Source of the DNA: Alphaproteobacteria bacterium
GTDB taxonomy: Bacteria; Pseudomonadota; Alphaproteobacteria; DSM-16000; Inquilinaceae
NCBI GenBank assembly: GCA_029263555.1
Contig: JAJUFW010000007.1
Location: 1 to 18,743, forward strand
Direction: 5' to 3'
Length of the DNA: 18,743 bases
The notes beneath the pieces are model-generated. The model had not been told where the DNA came from, searched no databases, and saw only the letters and a program-made list of their open reading frames with translations. The first letter of the stretch is position 1, and the number at the start of each line of letters is the position of its first letter. Shown here in pieces: positions 12,940 through 18,743 of this stretch. The position numbers and the translations under genes are program-made.

Positions 12940-13704
12940 TCAGCGCTTCTCCATCACCAGGAACAGCTGGTGATCGCCGACGGCGAAGGGCGTCTCGTCG
13001 AGATCGCCGTAAAGGGCCAGCGTCTCCAGCCCGTGCCGGCCGAAGATCCGGCGGATCTCCGAGACCGTGTAGATCCAGTGGGCCGCCCGGCGGGTTTCCG
13101 TCCGCCCGTTTCGGACGAAGGTGTAGACGGTGTCCAGCCTGCTCTCGGCCGCGTCGTAGCCGTGCTCGACCAGCATCAGCATGTCCCCGACGGGCTGCCA
13201 CAGTCGTTCCGCCAGGTTCGGCAGCACGCTCTCGGCGGACATGGCGGTGTCCAGGACGAAGCGGCAGCCCGGGCGGAGCGCGCCGGCGACGGCCGCCGCG
13301 AAGGCGTCGGTTCCCCCGTGGTCGAGATAGCCGAAACTGTTGCCGAAGGAGAAGGCGCCCTCGAAGGGCGGGTCGGGCGGGATCTCCCGCATGTCGCCGA
13401 GCCGCCAGTCGACCGAAAGCCCGGCCGCGTCCGAGGCGGCCCGCGCCTCGTCCAGGAATTCGGCGGAGAGATCTATTCCGGTCAGCCGATAGCCCTTGCG
13501 GGCAAGCGGGATCGAAAGCCGCCCGTTGCCGCAGGGGACGTCCAGGACGCGATCGTCGCGGCGGATATCGAGCCAGCGGGCGATCGTCCTTGCCTGGGCG
13601 GCGGTTTCCGCCGGCGCAACCGCCCGCCGCCAGACATCGAGGGCGAGGCCGTCGAAGAAGGTCTCGAACCAGGGACGATCGGCGGCGGAATCACGTTTGG
13701 TCAT
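12940..13704 (-). CDS. Class I SAM-dependent methyltransferase, substrate unknown
   Basis: A 254-residue methyltransferase. Motif I is VLDVPCGNGRLS at 53-64, followed by the acidic residue ending the second strand (GIDLS, Asp78), and WRLGDMREIP at 100-109 resembles motif II with Asp104. The N-terminus PWFETFFDGLALDVW resembles small-molecule or cofactor methyltransferases of the Methyltransf_25 type. Nothing fixes the acceptor. An AAAGGG lies shortly before the ATG on the minus strand. htpG is 67 bases upstream on the same strand, so the two might be co-transcribed; no terminator is evident between them. The next leftward unit has its own promoter just beyond this gene's stop. Confidence 0.85.
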   Translation of the reverse strand: MTKRDSAADRPWFETFFDGLALDVWRRAVAPAETAAQARTIARWLDIRRDDRVLDVPCGNGRLSIPLARKGYRLTGIDLSAEFLDEARAASDAAGLSVDWRLGDMREIPPDPPFEGAFSFGNSFGYLDHGGTDAFAAAVAGALRPGCRFVLDTAMSAESVLPNLAERLWQPVGDMLMLVEHGYDAAESRLDTVYTFVRNGRTETRRAAHWIYTVSEIRRIFGRHGLETLALYGDLDETPFAVGDHQLFLVMEKR

Positions 13705-13771
13705 GGGGCCCTTTATCCCGGCGGCGGGCGCATCGACGCAAGCCCGATCGCCGGGAGGACCGGGAAGCGGG

Positions 13772-15661
13772 TCAGGAGGCCGGCGTGAGGCCGCGCTGCA
13801 ACGCCGACGCCATCCGGCGGGCGAAGGCGAGGGGATCGGGCAGCGCCTCGCCTTCCACGATGCGCGCCTGGTCCAGAAGCAGGAAGGCCAGCTCGCGCAC
13901 CTGCTCCCGGTCCTTGACTGCAGCGATGCCCGCGACCAGCGGATGGCCGGGATTGATCTCGAGGATGCGCTTGCTCGTGCTCTGGAGCTGCTTGTGCTGC
14001 CTCAGAAGGCGCTCCAGGTGCATGTCCATGTCGTTCTCGTCCGCCACCAGGCAGACCGGGCTGTCGGTCAGACGTTCCGACCGGCGGACGTCCTTGACCT
14101 CGTCCTTCAGGGCGTCCTTGAAGAGAGCGATCAGCTCGTCCATGCCCTCGGGCGCGGGCTCGTCCTTCCGCTCCTCGCCGCCCTTGATCCGGCCGAGATC
14201 GGCGCCCCCGCGGGTCACGGACTTGAAGGGCTTGTCCTTGAACTTGCCGACGGCGGTGACCCAGAACTCGTCGACCGGATCGGTGAGCAGCAGGACCTCC
14301 ACCCCCTTGGCCCTGAAGCCTTCGAGCTGGGGCGACCGGGACAGGGACTCCACGTCGTCGCCGGTGATGACGAAGATCGCGTCCTGCCCCTCCTTCATGC
14401 GCCCGAGATAGTCCTCCAGGCTGACCAGCCCGTCCGCCGCGGTCGAGCGGAAGCGGGCCAATTCCAGAAGGGTGTCCCGGTTCTCGAAATCCTCGTAGAT
14501 GCCTTCCTTCAGCACGGCGCCGAAGCTGTTCCAGAACGTCGCGTAGGACGTGGCGTCCTCCCGCGCCTTGCGCCCGATCTCCGACAGGACCCGCTTGGTC
14601 AGCCCCTGGCGGATGCGCGACACCATCGGATTCGACTGTAGCATCTCGCGGCTGACGTTGAGGGGCAGGTCCTCGCTGTCGACGATGCCGCGCAGGAACC
14701 GGAGATAGGGCGGCAGCAGGCCCTCGACCTCGTCGGCGACGAAGACCCGGCGGACATAGAGCTTCAGGTGATGCTTGCGCTCGGGATTGAAGAGGTCGAA
14801 GGGCTGCACCGAAGGCACGAAGAGAAGCCCGGTATACTCCAGGACGCCTTCGGCCCGGTAATGGATGGTCAGCCAGGGATCGTCATAGGCATGGCCGACA
14901 TGGTGGTAGAATTCCTTGTACTCGTCGGCGGTGATCTCGCTCTTCGGCCGGGTCCACAGGGCGGCGGCGCGGTTCATCTGCTCCGGCTCGCCTTCGGCCT
15001 TGGCCAGCATCACCGGCACGGCGATGTGGTCGGAATAGGTCTTCACGATCCGGCGGAGCCGGACCTCGTCGAGATATTCGTCCTCGCCTTCGGCCAGGTG
15101 CAGGATGACGCTCGTGCCCCGGCCGGCGCCTTCCGCCTCGGCGACCGTGAACGCCCCCTTGCCGTCGCTTTCCCAGCGCCAGCCCTGGCTGTCCCCGGCC
15201 TTGCGGCTGACGACGGTGACCCGGTCGGCGACCATGAAGGCCGAGTAGAAGCCGACGCCGAACTGGCCGATTAGTGCCATGTCCTTCTTCGCGTCGCCGG
15301 ACAGCCCGTTCACGAAGGACAGCGTTCCGGACCGAGCGATCGTGCCGAGATTGTCGATCAGGTCCTGACGGTCCATGCCGATGCCGTTGTCGGCGACGGT
15401 CAGGGTGCGGGCCTTACGGTCGACCGACAGGGTGATCCGGTATGTCGGGTCGTCGGCCGCCAGTTCCGGGCGGGTAAGGGCCGCATAGCGAAGCTTGTCG
15501 CAGGCGTCCGACGCGTTGGAGACGAGTTCCCGGAGGAAGACCTCCTTGTGGCTGTAGAGGCTCTTGGCAACGATCTCAAGAAGCCGGCTCACCTCGGCCT
15601 GGAACTGCATGGTGGTCGGGCCGCGTTCCTCCGTCGCGTCCGTGGTCATCCCCTCGCTCAT
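13772..15661 (-). CDS. htpG: Molecular chaperone HtpG (bacterial Hsp90)
   Basis: ATP-dependent dimeric chaperone that helps fold and remodel client proteins in the cytoplasm, often stress-induced. The 629-residue length is typical. The GHKL ATPase domain shows VFLRELVSNASDACDK at 41-56 with catalytic Glu45 and Asn49, DNGIGM at 91-96 and GQFGVGFYSAF at 132-142; the middle domain has the conserved SREMLQSNP segment with the catalytic arginine of the type. No mutation of the key residues is seen. The start at 15661 is one of two nearby (the other at 15649); neither has a strong ribosome site, so the first few residues are uncertain. It is divergent from the SUV3-like helicase gene, with 239 or more bases between them, and a methyltransferase gene follows downstream. 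Confidence 0.97.
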   Translation of the reverse strand: MSEGMTTDATEERGPTTMQFQAEVSRLLEIVAKSLYSHKEVFLRELVSNASDACDKLRYAALTRPELAADDPTYRITLSVDRKARTLTVADNGIGMDRQDLIDNLGTIARSGTLSFVNGLSGDAKKDMALIGQFGVGFYSAFMVADRVTVVSRKAGDSQGWRWESDGKGAFTVAEAEGAGRGTSVILHLAEGEDEYLDEVRLRRIVKTYSDHIAVPVMLAKAEGEPEQMNRAAALWTRPKSEITADEYKEFYHHVGHAYDDPWLTIHYRAEGVLEYTGLLFVPSVQPFDLFNPERKHHLKLYVRRVFVADEVEGLLPPYLRFLRGIVDSEDLPLNVSREMLQSNPMVSRIRQGLTKRVLSEIGRKAREDATSYATFWNSFGAVLKEGIYEDFENRDTLLELARFRSTAADGLVSLEDYLGRMKEGQDAIFVITGDDVESLSRSPQLEGFRAKGVEVLLLTDPVDEFWVTAVGKFKDKPFKSVTRGGADLGRIKGGEERKDEPAPEGMDELIALFKDALKDEVKDVRRSERLTDSPVCLVADENDMDMHLERLLRQHKQLQSTSKRILEINPGHPLVAGIAAVKDREQVRELAFLLLDQARIVEGEALPDPLAFARRMASALQRGLTPAS

Positions 15662-15705
15662 CTCTCAAGAACCTTGCGCATTTTCGAACAAGTCCGGTGC
15701 CGGCT

Positions 15706-15734
15706 GATATGTGCAAGGGACGGGACAGCTACAA
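15706..15734 (-). promoter_or_regulatory. Candidate htpG promoter, possibly heat-shock type
   Basis: On the minus strand, TTGTAG (complement of 15729-15734; preceded by C, giving CTTG) is followed after 17 bases by CATATC (complement of 15706-15711), some 45 bases before the htpG start. CTTG in the -35 region is a feature of alphaproteobacterial RpoH promoters, and htpG is a classic heat-shock gene, but the match is partial and a sigma-70 promoter is equally possible. The rest of the 15662-15930 gap holds no gene I can support; a TACTAT at 15861-15866 might be a -10 box for the helicase. Confidence 0.4.
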
Positions 15735-15930
15735 GGGCCGGCCGGCGCGGTCCCACCCGGATCGTCAATAAGAGGACGGCCGTCCCCGCGACGAATGCGC
15801 GGCAATTTGGGCGGCGGCCAGAGGCCGGAACCCGTAAAGGTGGCGCTGCCGGGAAGATCATACTATCGCTGCGGGTGTCGGCGGTCACCTCGAACTTGCA
15901 ATGCGTGGGGCGACATTCGATCTTCAGACC

Positions 15931-18426
15931 ATGACTCCCGCCGTCGACAGGCGCATCTTCGCCGTTCTCGGACCCACGAACACCGGCAAGACCCATCTCG
16001 CGATCGAGCGGATGCTGGGGCACCGGAGCGGCATGATCGGGTTTCCGCTGCGGCTTCTCGCGCGCGAGAACTACGACCGCATCGCCGAGCTGAAGGGGCG
16101 CGCCAAGGTGGCGCTGGTCACCGGCGAGGAGAAGATCATCCCGCCGAACCCTCAGTTCTTCGTCTGCACGGTGGAAAGCATGCCCCTCGACCGGGAGGTG
16201 GACTTCCTCGCCGTAGACGAGATCCAGCTTTGCGCCGATCCGGAACGCGGCCACGTTTTCACCAACCGGCTGCTGCACGCCCGCGGCGCCGAGGAGACGA
16301 TGTTCCTCGGCTCGGAAACGATTCGGCCGCTCCTCCGCCGCTTGGTGCCCGAGGCGGAGTTCATCCAGCGCACGCGCTTCTCGCGTCTCACCTATGCCGG
16401 GCACAAGAAGCTGACCCGGCTGCCGCCGCGTTCCGCCGTCGTCGCCTTCTCCACCACCGACGTCTACGAGATGGCGGAGCTCTTGCGGCGGCAGCGGGGC
16501 GGCACGGCCGTCGTGCTGGGCGCGCTCAGCCCCCGCACCCGGAATGCCCAGGTCGGCATGTACCAGGCCGGGGAGGTCGACTATCTGGTCGCGACCGACG
16601 CCATCGGCATGGGCCTCAATATGGACATCGACCATGTCGCCTTCGCCCGCCTGGCGAAGTTCGACGGGCAGGTGGTGCGCCGCCTGCGGGCGCCCGAGGT
16701 GGCGCAGATCGCGGGCCGGGCCGGCCGGCACATGGCCGACGGCACCTTCGGGACCACCGAGGACGCCGGCACCATGGACGACGAGTTGGTCCAGGCGGTG
16801 GAGAGCCACAGCTTCGACCCGCTGCCCTCGCTCATGTGGCGCAATTCCGACCTGGATTTCGCCGATGCGCGGCGCCTGCTGAAAAGCCTGGAGCGGCCGC
16901 CTCCCTGCCGCGAGCTGCGCCGCGCGCCCGAGGCCGACGACCAGCAGGCCCTGGCGGTGCTGGCGCAAGACCCGGAGATCGCGCGGATCGCCCGGACGCC
17001 CGACCGGACGAGGCTGCTCTGGGAAGTCTGCCAGATCCCGGACTTCCGCAAGGTCCTGTCCGATGCCCATACGCGGCTGCTGCGGCGGATCTACCGGCAG
17101 CTGACCGGCCCGGCCGAGCGGCTGGAGCGCGACTGGGTCGCAGACCAGATCGTCCGGCTGGACCGGACGGACGGCGACATCGACGCGCTGGTCACGCGGA
17201 TCGCCCATGTCCGGACCTGGACCTACATCTCGCACCGCGCGGACTGGCTGGCCGAACCGCGGCGCTGGCAGGAGGCCGCGCGGGCCATCGAGGACCGGCT
17301 GTCCGACGCCCTGCACGAGCGCCTGACCCAGCGGTTCGTCGACCGCCGTTCGACCGTGCTGGCCAAGAGCCTCAAGGGGACGCGGGACCTGATCGGCGCG
17401 GTCGGCCGGGACGGGGAGGTGCTGGTCGAAGGGGAATATGTCGGGCGCCTCGACGGTCTGGCCTTCATGCCCGACGTCAGCGTGCATGAAGAGGACGCCC
17501 GCGCCCTGCTGGCCGCCTCCCGCCGCGCTCTGCGCGACGAAATCGCGGCGCGCGTCCGCCGGCTGGAGGCGGACGATGACGAGGCCTTCACCCTCGACGA
17601 TCTTGGCGTTATCCGATGGTCCGGCCATCCGGTCGCCCGGTTGGCGGCCGGTCCCGACCCGCTGACCCCGGCCGTGAAGGTCAGCCGCAACGACCTTCTG
17701 GAGACGGACGCCCGCGACCGGATCGAGGCCCGGCTCAGGGCCTGGACGGGCAGCCGGATCCAGGCCGCCCTCGGCCCGCTCTTCGCGTTGCGTTCGGCCG
17801 GGTTCACGGGCGGCGCCCGGGGCATCGCCTTCCAGCTCTGGGAAGGGCTCGGCTCCGCCTCCCGCACGGCGTTGGAGCCGCTGATCCGCAGCCTGGACAA
17901 GACCGGCCGACGGGCGCTGGCGAAGGCGGGCGTCCGCCTGGGCGCGGTCCAGGTCTACCTGCCGTCGCTGCTCAAGCCCCGGGCCGTTGCCATGCGCGGC
18001 CTGCTCTGGGCGGTGGCGAACGGCTTGCCGCTGCCGGCCCCGCTGCCGGCGGAGGGCAGCCAGTCCGTGGCGGTGGCGGAAGGCGTGCCCCCGGACTTCT
18101 ACCGGGCGATCGGCTATGTGCCCGCCGGCCGCCGGGCGATCCGCGCGGACCGGCTGGAAGCCCTCGGCATCGCCGCCGGGCGGCTCTACCGCAGCGGCCC
18201 CTTCGCGGCGGATCCCGAGCTGGCGCAACTTGCCGGGCTGCCCGCCGCCGAGCTGGGCGACGCCCTGACGGCGCTCGGATACCGCGCCGTGGTCGACGAT
18301 TCCGGCGTCGCCCTGTGGCGGCGACGGCCGGCGAAGAAGCGGAACCCGCCAGCCCGCCGGCCCGCGCCGTTGCGCGAGGACTCGCCCTTCGCCAAGCTTC
18401 GCGCGCTGGGAGGGCAAGGGCGGTGA
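15931..18426 (+). CDS. SUV3-like DExH-box RNA helicase
   Basis: Probable ATP-dependent RNA helicase related to mitochondrial SUV3, the helicase of the mitochondrial RNA degradosome; alphaproteobacteria carry the closest bacterial relatives. In the 831-residue product the Walker A GPTNTGKT is at 14-21, the Walker B/DExH-type box DEIQ at 96-99, ATDAIGMGLNMDIDHV (motif V) at 221-236 and QIAGRAGR (motif VI) at 259-266. The short gap from N-terminus to Walker A is usual. A longer C-terminal region (about 300-831) is Arg/Ala/Leu-rich and less conserved, ending with a basic tail (KKRNPPARRPAP). ATG 15931 is chosen because it leaves 13 residues before Walker A; ATG 15901 would add ten residues, and neither has a good ribosome site. 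The stop overlaps the S4-domain gene by GTGA, suggesting coupling and an RNA-related common task. Confidence 0.92.
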   Translation: MTPAVDRRIFAVLGPTNTGKTHLAIERMLGHRSGMIGFPLRLLARENYDRIAELKGRAKVALVTGEEKIIPPNPQFFVCTVESMPLDREVDFLAVDEIQLCADPERGHVFTNRLLHARGAEETMFLGSETIRPLLRRLVPEAEFIQRTRFSRLTYAGHKKLTRLPPRSAVVAFSTTDVYEMAELLRRQRGGTAVVLGALSPRTRNAQVGMYQAGEVDYLVATDAIGMGLNMDIDHVAFARLAKFDGQVVRRLRAPEVAQIAGRAGRHMADGTFGTTEDAGTMDDELVQAVESHSFDPLPSLMWRNSDLDFADARRLLKSLERPPPCRELRRAPEADDQQALAVLAQDPEIARIARTPDRTRLLWEVCQIPDFRKVLSDAHTRLLRRIYRQLTGPAERLERDWVADQIVRLDRTDGDIDALVTRIAHVRTWTYISHRADWLAEPRRWQEAARAIEDRLSDALHERLTQRFVDRRSTVLAKSLKGTRDLIGAVGRDGEVLVEGEYVGRLDGLAFMPDVSVHEEDARALLAASRRALRDEIAARVRRLEADDDEAFTLDDLGVIRWSGHPVARLAAGPDPLTPAVKVSRNDLLETDARDRIEARLRAWTGSRIQAALGPLFALRSAGFTGGARGIAFQLWEGLGSASRTALEPLIRSLDKTGRRALAKAGVRLGAVQVYLPSLLKPRAVAMRGLLWAVANGLPLPAPLPAEGSQSVAVAEGVPPDFYRAIGYVPAGRRAIRADRLEALGIAAGRLYRSGPFAADPELAQLAGLPAAELGDALTALGYRAVVDDSGVALWRRRPAKKRNPPARRPAPLREDSPFAKLRALGGQGR

Positions 18427-18743
18427 GCGGTCCGGGCGATTCCCTGCGGCTCGACAAATGGCTGTGGTTCGCGCGCTTCTTCAAGACCCGGTCTCTCGCG
18501 TCCAAGGCTGTCGCCGACGGGAGGATGAGGGTCGACGGCACCGTCGTGGCCAAGCCTCATTGGGCGGTCCGGCCGGGCCAGGGCCTGACCTTCGTGCTGG
18601 GCCGGCATGTCCGGGTGGTGCGGGTCGTGGCGCTGGGCCAGCGGCGCGGCCCGGCGACGGAGGCGCAGACGCTTTACGAGGACCTGGCGCCGCCCACGCC
18701 CGAAACGGCCCTTCCGCGCGATATGGGCGGCCGCGGTGCGCCG
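18423..18743 (+). CDS. S4-domain RNA-binding protein (Hsp15-like), 5' part
   Basis: The S4 domain is a small RNA-binding fold. The 107 codons in the window start with the GTG at 18423, which overlaps the helicase stop by four bases, and continue past the right edge with no stop. RLDKWLWFARFFKTRSLASK (residues 9-28) is the S4 hallmark, continuing AVADGRMRVDG and then a basic strand set (RHVRVVRVVALGQRRG). The family member Hsp15 binds 50S subunits carrying stalled nascent peptide in E. coli; whether this orthologous-looking protein does so is inference. Its pairing with a SUV3-like helicase is known from other alphaproteobacteria, as far as I recall. The C-terminus is not visible. Confidence 0.9.
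   Translation, partial: MSGPGDSLRLDKWLWFARFFKTRSLASKAVADGRMRVDGTVVAKPHWAVRPGQGLTFVLGRHVRVVRVVALGQRRGPATEAQTLYEDLAPPTPETALPRDMGGRGAP

Noticed and set aside
15658..18417. Very long open frame (919 codons) on the minus strand opposite the helicase gene
   Set aside because: Composition (Gly/Arg/Gln/His-rich, no domains) is that of an antisense shadow in GC-rich DNA; the plus strand encodes a clear SUV3-like helicase.

Overview
This 18.7 kb window is GC-rich chromosomal DNA that reads like an alphaproteobacterium, probably of a Rhodospirillales-like lineage. The basis is gene content and family resemblance (mutM/ubiE/coaBC/dut neighbourhood, a SUV3-type helicase followed by an S4-domain protein, the FabA-FabB-FabI cluster, a GyaR-type reductase), not a species-level match. 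Coding density is high, no gap between genes exceeds 300 bases, and I see no tRNA, rRNA, insertion sequence, phage gene, CRISPR array or defence island. Most of it is conserved housekeeping sequence with a few less ordinary spots.

Layout. 1-1514: mutM leaves the window leftward, divergent from ubiE (ubiquinone/menaquinone methylation); a tiny entericidin-like lipoprotein gene and a Rho-independent terminator follow. 1658-4894: coaBC, dut and an Rrf2-family regulator are packed head to tail (4-base overlap, then zero spacing), followed by cysK behind an inverted repeat that could be the Rrf2 operator; a perfect 14-bp-stem terminator closes this block. 4907-5251: a small exported acidic, Gly/Asp-rich protein on the minus strand. 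5445-6633: a MoeB/ThiF-type E1-like enzyme overlapping a DsrE-like protein. 6647-7636: a D-2-hydroxyacid (glyoxylate/hydroxypyruvate) reductase on the minus strand. 7839-8348: an exported SH3-domain protein with a recognisable promoter. 8479-11098: fabA, fabB, fabI, the anaerobic-type unsaturated fatty acid module plus enoyl-ACP reductase. 11157-11891: a cytoplasmic glycerophosphodiester phosphodiesterase. 12024-12914: a MarR-family regulator with a small uncharacterised ORF upstream and a promoter carrying a perfect 12-bp palindrome between its -35 and -10 boxes. 12940-15661: a SAM methyltransferase and htpG on the minus strand. 15931-18743: a SUV3-like RNA helicase translationally overlapped with an S4-domain (Hsp15-like) protein that runs off the window.

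The genes serve coenzyme A, nucleotide, cysteine/sulfur, quinone and fatty acid metabolism together with RNA and protein quality control. The points I consider most worth a second look are: the cysteine-poor Rrf2 regulator next to cysK and its candidate operator; the MoeB-DsrE overlap pair; the MarR promoter/palindrome with its unknown small ORF; the CoaC domain in which the usual active-site cysteine position reads Glu; and the absence of ubiB between ubiE and coaBC. I did not find convincing evidence of a wholly new multi-gene system.
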